A stretch of DNA of 64,000 nt from JADJRG01 sp964474905 (GTDB lineage Bacteria > Myxococcota_A > Polyangia > Nannocystales > Nannocystaceae). Of this stretch, positions 52,648 to 61,357 are shown piece by piece; the stretch's first letter is position 1; each line of letters starts with the position of its first letter. The stretch is from the NCBI GenBank assembly GCA_964474905.1, contig CAYYUP010000012.1, forward strand, positions 46,337 through 110,336. Reading direction: 5' to 3'. The position numbers and the translations under genes are program-made. The notes beneath the pieces are model-generated. The model did no database searches and was not told the origin of the DNA. It saw nothing but the letters and a program-made list of their open reading frames with translations.

Positions 52648-54810
52648 TTAGTGATCGTGATCATGATCGTGTCGACCCCAGCCGCCGATCTCCCAGAGCT
52701 TGCCAAGGAAGCCGCGCGGACCCTGGCGCAGGAATGAGAGCAGGAGCAGGCCGCCGAGGGCGATGAGGGAGAGCGTTTGTAGGAGGCTCGGCGAGTGCTC
52801 GTGGTCGAGGCTGTTCGCGAGCAGGGGGGAGTCGCCCAGGACCAGGTTGAGGCCGAGTCCCAGGGCGATCGCCATGGCGATGATCGTCAGCGCGAAGATC
52901 ATGGCGATTCGGCGGCTGTGCAGCTGCGCGAGCAGGCCAAAAGTTGTCGTGTTGGTCGCTGGCCCGGTGAGCAAGAAGGCCAGCGCTGCGCCCGGTGAGA
53001 GCCCACCAGCAAGCAGTACCGCGACCAAGGGCGTGGCACCGGAGGCGCAGACGTAGGTCGGGATCCCGAGCACGGCGAAGAGGCCGACTTGCAGTGCACC
53101 TGGTAACTCCGTGAAGGCGCTCGACTCGATCCACGGAGCGACGAGCGCGGCGAGCAGGATGCCAAAAAGGATCCACGGGCCGATATCGTCGACCATCGTC
53201 ACGAGCCCAGTGTGGAGCCCCTCTCGGAGCCTGCTCGCGAGCGGTTCGCGTGTCGCGGTGTTGTCGTCTGCTTGCTCTGTGAGGGCACCTGAGCAGTGGC
53301 CTGAGCAGGAGTCAGAGTCGGCATTCGTCTGCTCGTCGTCGTGTCCGTCGTGTCCGTCGTGTCCGTCGTGTCCGTCGTGTCCGTCGTGTCCNNNNNNNNN
53401 NNNNNNNNNNNNNNNNNNNNNNNNNNNNNNNNNNNNNNNNNNNNNNNNNNNNNNNNNNNNNNNNNNNNNNNNNNNNNNNNNNNNNNNNNNNTCGTGTCCG
53501 TCGTGTCCGTCGTGTCCGTCGTGTCCGTCGTGTCCGTCGTGTCCGTTGCGTCGACTGCTGGCCTCTGCGAGTCCTCCAACCCACCAGCCGACGATCAACG
53601 CGACGGCCCCGGCTCCAGCGACTCGGGCGACGGTCATTGGCCCGCCGAGCAGGGGCAGGGAGAGCAGGATCGCGTCGAGGCCGAGTTCGGGAGTGGCGAC
53701 GAGGAAGGCCATCGCAGCGGCTGTGGGCACTCCGCGGGTGATCAAACCGCGGTAGACCGGCACCACCGCGCAGGAGCACAGCGGTAGCGGAAGACCAAAG
53801 AGCAGGCCGCGGGTCGCACGGCTGAGAGGGCCGCCGCGGCCGAGCCAACGGACCCCGGCGCTCGGCAAGAAGACGGTCACCAGCCCGGCGAGCACAAAGG
53901 CGAGCAGGAGTGCTGGGGCACTTTCGAAGGCGAGCGTTAGGAAGGTCGCGACCATCGCCACGCTCGGCTCCACCGCCGAGCCATGGGCGTGCACATGGGA
54001 GCTGTCGGCGATGAGTACTGTCAACAGGCCGAGGCCGACGAGGCCACCGAGACCGGCGGCGATGCGCGTCCGGGGTCGTTGCTCTGCGGTCTCGTGGCCT
54101 TCGATCCGGTGAGCGACGACGTGGAGCAGGAGGCCGCCGATAAGGGCCTGAAAAAGCCCGACCCATTGGGGATCGATGAGCGGCAGACGGGTCGCGGCGA
54201 GCGTATACCCGGCGACCGTCGCGGCCGCGATCGAGGCGAGCACGAGTGCCGCCCGGATCGTGCCGGCGGAGGGACTTAGGAGCCACCAGATGGCGATCGC
54301 GACGGGCAACTGATGAGCGATGATCGCCACCTCGAGACCGTGCCCGCGGCTGCCCCCGAGGTGGGCGCCGCCGAGGGCGAGGCCGTCGGTGAAGGCGTGT
54401 GCGGCCATACCGAGCAGGGCGACAAAAAGGGCCGCCCGATGGGTACCGCGGGTCGCCAGGCGCAGGGGTCCCTCGGCGATCGTCGGCGCAGCGATGCCGA
54501 GCAGGAGGGCGAGGAAGCCCAGGCCACCAGCGGAGCCAAGGGCATCGGGTGCGATCTCTAGGACTACCAGGCCGACGACAGCCACCAGGACAAAGCTGTC
54601 GAGCGCTGCCATCGTCAACCGCTCGCGCTTCGCGAATCGGTGGATCAACGGGCCCAAGAGGAGGATGCCGACGCTGATCGCCAGGACCTGCAGGCCGTGG
54701 CTGTCGCTTGAGAGGGGCAGGGGCAAGGGGCGTGGATGATAGCCGAAGGGGCGCGTGGTATGCCTCTGCCGGCGATGAGCAGAGCAGCGACGAGCAAGGG
54801 CAGAGGTCAC
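52648..54810 (-). CDS. Fusion of ZIP-like metal transporter and SO_0444-type Cu/Zn efflux permease
   Basis: Up to 720 residues; the start is unsure because ATG 54810 lies inside the divergent ATL gene, and TTG 54726 is an alternative. The N-terminal ~250 residues are ZIP-like (MAAHAFTDGLALGGAHLG, AIIAHQLPVAIAIW). The C-terminal part is a DUF318-type permease: LFGLPLPLCSCAVVPVYRGL, then a GHD tandem repeat broken by the gap, then IPTYVCASGATPLVAVLLAG and LLTGPATNTTTFG. The protein ends in HDHDHDH. His-rich repeats and CSC/YVC motifs point to zinc or copper traffic. Fusion of uptake-type and efflux-type domains is unusual. Confidence 0.85.
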   Translation of the reverse strand: MTSALARRCSAHRRQRHTTRPFGYHPRPLPLPLSSDSHGLQVLAISVGILLLGPLIHRFAKRERLTMAALDSFVLVAVVGLVVLEIAPDALGSAGGLGFLALLLGIAAPTIAEGPLRLATRGTHRAALFVALLGMAAHAFTDGLALGGAHLGGSRGHGLEVAIIAHQLPVAIAIWWLLSPSAGTIRAALVLASIAAATVAGYTLAATRLPLIDPQWVGLFQALIGGLLLHVVAHRIEGHETAEQRPRTRIAAGLGGLVGLGLLTVLIADSSHVHAHGSAVEPSVAMVATFLTLAFESAPALLLAFVLAGLVTVFLPSAGVRWLGRGGPLSRATRGLLFGLPLPLCSCAVVPVYRGLITRGVPTAAAMAFLVATPELGLDAILLSLPLLGGPMTVARVAGAGAVALIVGWWVGGLAEASSRRNGHDGHDGHDGHDGHDGHXXXXXXXXXXXXXXXXXXXXXXXXXXXXXXXXXXGHDGHDGHDGHDGHDGHDDEQTNADSDSCSGHCSGALTEQADDNTATREPLASRLREGLHTGLVTMVDDIGPWILFGILLAALVAPWIESSAFTELPGALQVGLFAVLGIPTYVCASGATPLVAVLLAGGLSPGAALAFLLTGPATNTTTFGLLAQLHSRRIAMIFALTIIAMAIALGLGLNLVLGDSPLLANSLDHEHSPSLLQTLSLIALGGLLLLSFLRQGPRGFLGKLWEIGGWGRHDHDHDH
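53339..53544 (-). repeat. 9-bp tandem repeat (GHD codons) broken by a 100-N gap at 53392-53491
   Basis: The plus strand reads TCCGTCGTG repeated about six times on each side of the gap, coding Gly-His-Asp triplets on the minus strand. The repeat probably could not be assembled, so the number of units is unknown. Confidence 0.9.
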
Positions 54811-55152
54811 GCAGAGCGAAGCGCCGGAACGTCGCTGTCGCCGGCCTACCTCGCGATCTACGCGGCGGTCATGCGGATCCCTAGGGGCTCCGTAGCGACC
54901 TACGGACAGATCGCTATGGCCGCGGACTTACCCGGGCGGGCCCGGCAGGTTGGCTATGCGTTGCACGCTCTGCCGGACGGCAGTCCGGTGCCTTGGCAGC
55001 GCGTGGTCAACGCTCGGGGTGAGATAAGCCTCTCGACCCATGGTGGCGCCGGCGAGCATCAGCGCCAACTCCTGCGGGCGGAGGGCATCGAATTTAATCG
55101 ACGCGGGCGGATCGACCTCGGTCTTTTTAGTTGGTTGGGCGAAGGCGCGTGA
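54775..55152 (+). CDS. Alkyltransferase-like (ATL) DNA-repair protein
   Basis: About 125 residues from ATG 54775 (ATG 54760 and 54736 are also in frame). The MGMT-type C-terminal domain is clear: IPRGSVATYGQIAMAADLPG, ARQVGYALHAL, then SPVPWQRVVNARGEIS. The active-site Cys of PCHR is Trp (PWQR), as in ATL proteins, which bind O6-alkylguanine without transfer and hand the lesion to nucleotide excision repair. This fits with uvrA in the genome. The ORF overlaps the longest reading of the divergent permease. Confidence 0.88.
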   Translation: MSRAATSKGRGHAERSAGTSLSPAYLAIYAAVMRIPRGSVATYGQIAMAADLPGRARQVGYALHALPDGSPVPWQRVVNARGEISLSTHGGAGEHQRQLLRAEGIEFNRRGRIDLGLFSWLGEGA

Positions 55153-55200
55153 GCTGCAGGGTGGCGGGCCCGTGGATCGACTTCGATGTCTGGCTATTCA

Positions 55201-55232
55201 GACATGTCCAATTGTTCATGTTAAAATAGACA
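55201..55232 (+). promoter_or_regulatory. AT-rich 32-bp element, copy 2, in a 319-base intergenic region
   Basis: GACATG at 55201-55206, CATGTT at 55217-55222 and a further GACATG at 55229-55234, with AAATAGACA in the same position as at 26328. It matches copy 1 at 26 of 32 bases. The rest of 55153-55471 shows no convincing gene. The nearest downstream start is the FG-GAP lipoprotein at 55472. Confidence 0.5.
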
Positions 55233-55471
55233 TGTAAAACTGTCACGCAAGCGCGGCATGAGCATCTCTCACCCCTTCGCCCTGTCGCCGGTGTGAGCGC
55301 GTCGACTGTGCTCGTTCGTGGTCGCCTGTAGTCGATTGTAGCCGGCCAAAATCGCGCCTTTTCGCCTTTTCTTCGCGATCGAGCGCGCGTCTCTCGTTTC
55401 CTGTGCGGATAGATTGGGTCGCGCGCTTCGCCGCATTGACGAAAAAATCCCTCGCGACATAGCGTGACTCC

Positions 55472-56935
55472 ATGTCGCTTAGAATTACGATCTTGCTCTC
55501 TGCCGTCTCGTTGGCAGCTTGCTCCGCCGGCAGTGACGGGTCGGCGAGCGATGTGACGTCCAACAGCGGGGGGTTCACGGCACCAGCGACGATGTCGACG
55601 AGCGAAGGCTCGAGCGCTACCGAGAGCAGCAGCACGTCGACGACGACCGAGACAACCAGCACGGGCACGACGACCGATAACTGTGTCCCGGGTGAAGAGG
55701 GCTGCGCGTGCATGGAGGGCGATCTTTGCAGCCCCGGTCTCGAGTGCATCGACACAGTGTGTGTGCTCTTGGCTGATACGGACAGCGACACGGACAGCGG
55801 CACGGACAGCGACACGGACACGGACACAGACACAGATACGGACAGCGGCACGACGACGGGCGCGGATCCCCTTTGTGGCGATGGTATTCCGGTGCCGGAC
55901 GAGCTCTGCTTCGGCGCACCTGTGACCCTTGGCATGGGTTCAGGTCCGGCGGCAGTGCTCGCCCAGGACATCAACGGCGACGGCTTCGACGATGTTGTCT
56001 GTGCGAATAGCCAGTCGAACAATCTGACGACTCGGGTCTACGACGACAATGATGCCTTCGGTAACCTCTCGGCTCTGATCGCCGGCAAGGCGCCGAGTGC
56101 CTTGGCTAGCGCCGAGATCAATGGTGATGCGAATATCGACATCATCGCCGCAAATCGCAGCGATGGGAATGTGTCGATCTTTACCGGCAAGGGCGACGGC
56201 AAGTTTGATTCGCAGGTCGTGGTCACGGTCGGCGGGCAGCCGCGCGGGCTCGCGATGGCGATGATCGACGGCGATGATCACATCGATCTGCTGGTAGCCA
56301 ATGCCGCGAGCAAGAGCGTCGGCCTGCTGCTCGGGGACGGTATTAGCTTCCTCGAGATGACCTCGTTCGCGGTCGGCGCGTCGCCGGTGGACCTCGGTGT
56401 TGCGGATTTCAACGGCGACTCAAATCTCGATGTGATTGTCGCGACCAACGGAGTCGCCGCTCTGAGTATGCTGCTCGGGAATGGCCAGGGGGGCTTTGGA
56501 GCGGCGACCAGCATCGCTGTCGAGGCTGCGCCCTCTGCGGTCGCGCTCGGCGATCTCAACGGCGATGGCACGATCGATCTGGCGATCGCTGTGCCGTCGG
56601 CGGACTCGGTGGTGGTGATGCTCGGCACCGGCCTGGGCATGTTCTCGCCAGGTGTGCCGTTTGTCGTCGGTCTCGGGCCGAGCGACATCGCCTTGCACGA
56701 TATGACCGGCGACGGCGAACTCGACATCGTCGTTGCGAACGCCGGAGATGCCACAGTCGCCGTGCTCCGCGGTACTGGAGTCGGCGGATTTATGGTCGCA
56801 GAGACGACGATGTTGGCGGAGGGCTCATCGCCTGTTTCATTGTCAGTAGGTGACTTTAACGGCGATGAGGTCGCCGACATCGCGATCGCAAACAGTGCCC
56901 TGAGCACGGTCTCTGTGCTCCTCAGCAACCCCTAG
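55472..56935 (+). CDS. FG-GAP/VCBS repeat lipoprotein
   Basis: A 487-residue protein: signal with lipobox SLAAC, Ser/Thr linker, a Cys-containing block (CVPGEEGCACMEGDLCSPG), an Asp/Thr/Ser repeat (SDTDSGTDSDTDTD), then FG-GAP repeats, e.g. AQDINGDGFDDVVCAN, SAEINGDANIDIIAAN, VADFNGDSNLDVIVAT, LGDLNGDGTIDLAIA, VGDFNGDEVADIAIAN. About seven blades form a beta propeller with calcium-binding loops. Surface-exposed by inference. No partner gene is suggested by context. Confidence 0.9.
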   Translation: MSLRITILLSAVSLAACSAGSDGSASDVTSNSGGFTAPATMSTSEGSSATESSSTSTTTETTSTGTTTDNCVPGEEGCACMEGDLCSPGLECIDTVCVLLADTDSDTDSGTDSDTDTDTDTDTDSGTTTGADPLCGDGIPVPDELCFGAPVTLGMGSGPAAVLAQDINGDGFDDVVCANSQSNNLTTRVYDDNDAFGNLSALIAGKAPSALASAEINGDANIDIIAANRSDGNVSIFTGKGDGKFDSQVVVTVGGQPRGLAMAMIDGDDHIDLLVANAASKSVGLLLGDGISFLEMTSFAVGASPVDLGVADFNGDSNLDVIVATNGVAALSMLLGNGQGGFGAATSIAVEAAPSAVALGDLNGDGTIDLAIAVPSADSVVVMLGTGLGMFSPGVPFVVGLGPSDIALHDMTGDGELDIVVANAGDATVAVLRGTGVGGFMVAETTMLAEGSSPVSLSVGDFNGDEVADIAIANSALSTVSVLLSNP

Positions 56936-56952
56936 CGAGAGCGGCCGGAGCA

Positions 56953-57372
56953 TCAATGCTCGTTTTGCGGGAGGCCGTCACGGATCTCGTAGTAGTCGCC
57001 CCTGTCGTGCACGTGGATATGGATGCTGAGATGGGTGCCTGTGGGTCGATCAAACGCGCCCATGGCGATGGCGATTGTCGGCTTATGGATCGGATCCCAG
57101 AAGAGCGGAGAGCCGCAGATCGAGCAAAACCCGCGTCGCACTCGTTCGGAGGAGTGGAACCAAGTGAGCTTGTCGGCGCCTTGGATCTCCAGGGCTTCGG
57201 TGGCTACGTCGGTGGATGCCCAATAGTGTCCTGAGCTCTTGCGACACTGGGAACAATGGCAGGCGTCCGGCGGAGGGAGAGCGCCGGCCACCGCAAACGT
57301 TACGGCGCCGCAGAGGCAGGAGCCCCTGTGTGTTTGGGAAATCTCATCGGCTGTTTTTTTTGGGGGGGTCAT
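56953..57372 (-). CDS. GFA-family protein (Mss4-like zinc fold)
   Basis: A 139-residue protein with the zinc-binding cysteines of the GFA family: GSCLCGAVTF, ACHCSQCRKSSG and FCSICGSPLFW. The family was named for glutathione-dependent formaldehyde activation, but that activity is disputed; function unknown here. Its start lies 21 bases from the end of the transposase gene, so an insertion may have replaced its promoter. Confidence 0.88.
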   Translation of the reverse strand: MTPPKKTADEISQTHRGSCLCGAVTFAVAGALPPPDACHCSQCRKSSGHYWASTDVATEALEIQGADKLTWFHSSERVRRGFCSICGSPLFWDPIHKPTIAIAMGAFDRPTGTHLSIHIHVHDRGDYYEIRDGLPQNEH

Positions 57373-57393
57373 CTTGTGTCTTCTTGTTGCGGT

Positions 57394-58587
57394 TTAGACG
57401 AGCCATACACCAGACGGGTTGTCGCGGACAACGTGGCGCCGCCGCCTTCGTTTTCGGACGATCACCGGTGACGGTTGGGGGTCGGCATCGGTGGTGATCG
57501 TATCGAGGTACTTAGCGAGCGTATTGGCGGCGTGGACGAGGGGCTTGGCGGCGCGATCGAGGGGCTTGGCGGCGCGCACGAGCGACTCGTCTTCGTCTTC
57601 GACCCGGCACAGCCAGTCGAGCAGCAAGCCGTGGCGCTCATCCGTCGATGCGTTGTCAAAGACCGCAGCCAGGCGATCTTTGAGCAGGTAAGCGCGGTAG
57701 AGAGGGGCGCTGATTGTCTGGACAGCATCGAGTTCGCGGAGATCGCGGGGCTGCAGCTCAAATGGGGAGCAACGGACCGCGTAGCTGAGATTTTCGAGTA
57801 CAATTTCGTGTTTGCGCTCGGGGGCCAAGGTCATGGCACTGCGGCGCATCTGCTCGATCGCGTCGTGCACCAGGGCCTGCGCGTGGAAGCGATTTGAAGT
57901 CACATGGGCCCGCGGTGCCCACTCAAAGAGGGCCTCTCGAAACTCGCCGAGCATGTCGATCTCGATGACCTCGAGGGCGGCGGCACGAATGTGCCCGATC
58001 TCCCGAAAGAATTTTTTGAGGGTCTCTGAGCCCCGTCGATCACCGGCCCAGATCGGGCGATTTGTGTCGATATTTGTGACTACTGTAATGTGGAGCTTGC
58101 CCCCGCGATAGCCGAGCGCGTCGATGCGGATACGGCGGAGGTTCTCGAAGCTAGCCTCGTGTTCTTGGTCGTAACGACCGACTAGGCGATCGAGGATCCG
58201 GCCGACGGAGCTCCTCGCGATTCCCATCGAGAAGACCGCCGCGCTCTTGCTGATTCGCTGCGCCATGATCAGGGTGAGTTCCTCTAGCGGGTGGGTGAAG
58301 CAGGAGTCGACCAGGGCCCAGGGCACAGCCTCGACTTTGAGTCCGCATGACGGACAGTGCACCCGGCGGAGTGGGTATCTAAGCATGCACCGCACACCGG
58401 CGACATTGACGTGCAGCCACCGACGCTCGTGCTGATCGTACAGTTTGCCCTCCTGTCCGCAGTACGCGCAGTAGTGATGTGTAAAGGTAGGTTGGACGTC
58501 GAGGATGAGAGACTTATCGTCAAACTCGGACCCGAGTACACGGACATTCTCCATCCCCAAGAGGTGCGTGAAGAGCTGTGTCGATGG
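57394..58587 (-). CDS. ISL3-family transposase
   Basis: About 397 residues from ATG 58587; the frame is open to 58725. An N-terminal zinc finger (HHYCAYCGQEG ... HCPSCG), then an HTH-like region (SKSAAVFSMGIARSSVGRIL), and a DDE core (RIRIDALGYRGGKLHITVV, EIDMLGEFREALFE, SNRFHAQALVHDAIEQMR). These are the ISL3 landmarks. A RAAKPL pair is repeated near the C-terminus, followed by a basic tail. It appears full-length, so it may be active. Confidence 0.85.
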   Translation of the reverse strand, partial: PSTQLFTHLLGMENVRVLGSEFDDKSLILDVQPTFTHHYCAYCGQEGKLYDQHERRWLHVNVAGVRCMLRYPLRRVHCPSCGLKVEAVPWALVDSCFTHPLEELTLIMAQRISKSAAVFSMGIARSSVGRILDRLVGRYDQEHEASFENLRRIRIDALGYRGGKLHITVVTNIDTNRPIWAGDRRGSETLKKFFREIGHIRAAALEVIEIDMLGEFREALFEWAPRAHVTSNRFHAQALVHDAIEQMRRSAMTLAPERKHEIVLENLSYAVRCSPFELQPRDLRELDAVQTISAPLYRAYLLKDRLAAVFDNASTDERHGLLLDWLCRVEDEDESLVRAAKPLDRAAKPLVHAANTLAKYLDTITTDADPQPSPVIVRKRRRRRHVVRDNPSGVWLV

Positions 58588-58725
58588 CATGGGTCGATGG
58601 TCCGCCACTGTCGCGCCGATGCCTACCCCACAACAGAGCCCCTTGGCGTGCGCCCTCGCAGTGTTAACTGTAGGCGTGATAACTGCAATTTCAGGAGAGT
58701 GCTGCCCTCGGCACGATGCAGTCAC
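57394..58725 (-). mobile_element. ISL3-type insertion sequence, ends not resolved
   Basis: The coordinates cover the transposase frame only. I could not find terminal inverted repeats or a target duplication on either side, so the element may be a degraded copy or have divergent ends. Confidence 0.5.
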
Positions 58726-59007
58726 GAAGAAGCGTCATTTGCGCACCGCGAGTCGTGCAAGCTCGAGGCTACGGGCATCGCTCGCGAGGGCGTCACTACG
58801 CTCGTGTGCCCATCGTAACACGGAATGTCGTGGAGATAGGTGACGAGCTGGACGCGTACAAGGGGTCGTGACGCCGAGGGCTCACCTGTGCAAGAATCCT
58901 GGCATGGACCGTGCAATTGTCTACACGACATGCAGGAGACTGTGAGACACACCCACTGTGTCGATCGCTGTCAAACCTTGCCAAAGGGTCAATATACCGT
59001 CCAGGTC
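58588..59007. other. Region between the transposase and the membrane protein
   Basis: About 420 bases. Frames open here on both strands lack codon bias. It could include the right end of the insertion sequence and the promoter of the membrane protein. No motif I can name. Confidence 0.4.
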
Positions 59008-60126
59008 ATGTACCGAGCGGTGAACTCGGCCTGGTCTGCGACGACGGGTGGCCGCGGGGTTTCGGGGGGCACACTTTCTCCGCTGCCGAGGCCCTTGGTT
59101 GCCGCGATCACGGCGGTTGATCGTTTGCGCCGTAGCTGGCTAAGCGCGCTTGGCCGTCCTGGTCGCGCGCTTGTACGCAAGCGTGAACTCCGGGTCGCGG
59201 TCATCTTCTCGGTGATGGTCACGACCGCGTTGATCGGCTCTTTGGTCGCGCCGTTCTGGCTCCTCCTCCTCGGACCCGTGGTCTGGGGCGTACCGCATGT
59301 AGTCGCCGACATTCGCTATTTAGTGGTCCGCAGCGGCTATCATCAGCGACCGAGGGTGGCACTCCTGGGAGGGTTGACGCTGCTGTGGATGGCGCTCGGT
59401 GGCCCGCTCGTCGAGGGTCTGCTCTGCACTGCTGCCGTGGCTCTACTCGCCCGCGCCGGGCTCATCCGCCGCCTCGTCGTTGCTGCGGTGATCGTGCTCT
59501 TCGCATTTTTTCTCGACGGGCTCGGACGCTACGGCAACATCGCCTTCGCTCACCTGCACAACTTCACGCCCTTGCTTCTGTGGTGGATCTGGCGCCGACG
59601 GGTCGGCAAGCTTCACATGATTCCACTGGTCCTTCTGGTTGCCGCGACTTGCTTTCTCCTCAGCCCCGTCGCCCTGGATGTCGCCCAGGCGCTCGGTGGC
59701 CTGGGTAGGTTCAGCACAGAGATGGGCCCAAAGGCGCAGCTGTGGCGGCTCGCAGCGGATATCGATCCCGCCTGGGGCATGCGCCTGGTGCTTCTTTTTT
59801 GCTTTAGCCAGTCGATCCACTACGGGCTTTGGCTGCACTTGCTACCCGACGAGGATCGCGACCGAGCGACTCCCTTGACCTTCCGGGCAACTGTTGAAGG
59901 GCTTCGCGTCGATCTTGGCGATGTCGGCTTGGTTGTCGCTGCCCTGCTCTCGATCGGGGTCGCAGTTTGGGCACTCATCGATCTGGTGGGTGCGAATGCG
60001 GGCTACTTTCGCATGGCCCAGTTCCACGCTCATCTCGAGGTGATGGCCATCGCCCTATTTGTCCTCGAGAACTGCGTTGTCTCGCCCTCCGGCAAGGGTG
60101 CGCACCGGCAGGAATCAAGGGCGTAG
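59008..60126 (+). CDS. Polytopic membrane protein with conserved-looking histidines
   Basis: A 372-residue protein from ATG 59008 with about eight hydrophobic segments. His residues occur at or near membrane segments: VVWGVPHVVADIRYL, IAFAHLHNFTPLLLWW, SQSIHYGLWLHLLPDED and FHAHLEVMAIALFVLE. This scatter is like integral-membrane metalloenzymes (for example Brp/Blh or desaturase-like proteins), but I cannot assign a family. The first ~60 residues are cytoplasmic. Confidence 0.75.
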   Translation: MYRAVNSAWSATTGGRGVSGGTLSPLPRPLVAAITAVDRLRRSWLSALGRPGRALVRKRELRVAVIFSVMVTTALIGSLVAPFWLLLLGPVVWGVPHVVADIRYLVVRSGYHQRPRVALLGGLTLLWMALGGPLVEGLLCTAAVALLARAGLIRRLVVAAVIVLFAFFLDGLGRYGNIAFAHLHNFTPLLLWWIWRRRVGKLHMIPLVLLVAATCFLLSPVALDVAQALGGLGRFSTEMGPKAQLWRLAADIDPAWGMRLVLLFCFSQSIHYGLWLHLLPDEDRDRATPLTFRATVEGLRVDLGDVGLVVAALLSIGVAVWALIDLVGANAGYFRMAQFHAHLEVMAIALFVLENCVVSPSGKGAHRQESRA

Positions 60127-60157
60127 AGCGACACATATCGCAACACCGGCTGTCGGC

Positions 60158-60769
60158 TTAGGGCACTTGTTCCCACATCACCAGTTGTTTGATGAATGGG
60201 CAGAATTCGAGCAACCGTCGTTCTTCTAGATAGAGCTTCTTTGCTCTCCCCGAAGCCTCATGCACAAGAGAAGGGGCCATGTCATTGAGCAACGCGACGT
60301 GCTCGGGCTCGTCGCTCTTGTGAGTGAGCAGGGTGCGGCGAACCTTGCCACGAGAATGGAAGTCGTGGAGGACGCCGTGACGCTCCAGCTTCATCACAAA
60401 AGACTCGGCGGGGCCGCCAATTCCGAAAAATCTACCGTCCGACCCGAGCTCGTAGCCATGGGTCGGATGCGCGTCTGCGCAGAGGATTGCCTCTGAGAAG
60501 CGTTTTCTAGCGGGCTCGATATAGACCTGCTCGGCCTTGAACCAAAGGAGAGGAGTCGCTGGATTTGCCCCTCGCGCGAGCCCCCAGATCGCGATGTCTC
60601 CGGGGCCGACCTCTTCTATATATCCCCCGTAGTTCTCATGAAAATCCAGCCATACCTGGTGGGGAGTATGGCCACCATCGAGGAGTATTTTCTCAACCTC
60701 TACGGTCGGAAGCGTCTTTTCTCTGGACAGGGTTGAAAGCCAAGATTTTGCTCTGTTGGTGAGTCCCAT
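60158..60769 (-). CDS. Possible SUKH (SMI1/KNR4-like) superfamily protein
   Basis: A 203-residue protein with lower GC than its neighbours. VWLDFHENYGGYIEEVGPGD resembles the N-terminal signature of SUKH domains, followed by GYELGSDGRFFGIGGPAESF. SUKH proteins are often immunity proteins against contact-dependent toxins, but no toxin gene is seen here. Assignment is tentative. Confidence 0.6.
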   Translation of the reverse strand: MGLTNRAKSWLSTLSREKTLPTVEVEKILLDGGHTPHQVWLDFHENYGGYIEEVGPGDIAIWGLARGANPATPLLWFKAEQVYIEPARKRFSEAILCADAHPTHGYELGSDGRFFGIGGPAESFVMKLERHGVLHDFHSRGKVRRTLLTHKSDEPEHVALLNDMAPSLVHEASGRAKKLYLEERRLLEFCPFIKQLVMWEQVP

Positions 60770-60839
60770 AAATGTTTGTAGGTCTCCTTTTACTCGGGTG
60801 GAGCCACGCGCGCTGGCATGGTGACCGCGAAGTCGCCGA

Positions 60840-61220
60840 TTAGCGCGCGAGCATCAGTTCGATCTCGACCAGGCACTCTCGCGAGATGAGGCGCTCGACG
60901 AATCGCATCGTGCCCGCGGCCGGTTTGACGGCGGCCGGGCCGACAAACTGGGCCAAAACATCGAAGAGCGCTGGCAGATCCTCATCGGTGACCTCTTTGG
61001 AGACGGTGATTTCCGTGCGAATCGCGTCGTCAATCGTAAAACCGGCTGCTTCCACGCTCTTCATGATCTGTGCGAGCACGAATTTCGTCTGGCCGATCAG
61101 ATCGCCGGGGAAGTTCGCCGAGCGGTTGTCCGGCTTGACGTCGGCGTGGCCGCTCACGATCAGGAGTTCCTTGAAGTCAGAGACCTTGAGCGCCCAATGC
61201 GAGCCTTTCCGGGGATGCAA
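60840..61220 (-). CDS. RidA/YjgF/YER057c/UK114 family protein
   Basis: A 126-residue protein: SGHADVKPDNRSANFPGDL, GQTKFVLAQIMKSVEAAGFT, DDAIRTEITVSKEV, and RFVERLISRECLVEIELMLA are in the RidA order. The Arg that binds the carboxylate is in a recognisable position near the C-terminus (ISRECLVEIE). Canonical members deaminate reactive enamines or imines. Divergently arranged with the lipoxygenase gene, 137 bases apart. Confidence 0.8.
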   Translation of the reverse strand: MHPRKGSHWALKVSDFKELLIVSGHADVKPDNRSANFPGDLIGQTKFVLAQIMKSVEAAGFTIDDAIRTEITVSKEVTDEDLPALFDVLAQFVGPAAVKPAAGTMRFVERLISRECLVEIELMLAR

Positions 61221-61357
61221 AGATCGCCAAAAATGGCGATGGTGAGTGTTTACGGGCGATCTGGCGTCGATCTGACCTTCGCGATTCGGGCATACTTGGC
61301 GGGCTCGCGAAACCCGTAGAAAACAAGTGGCGCTACGCTGCTGCCGAAAAGGTTGTC

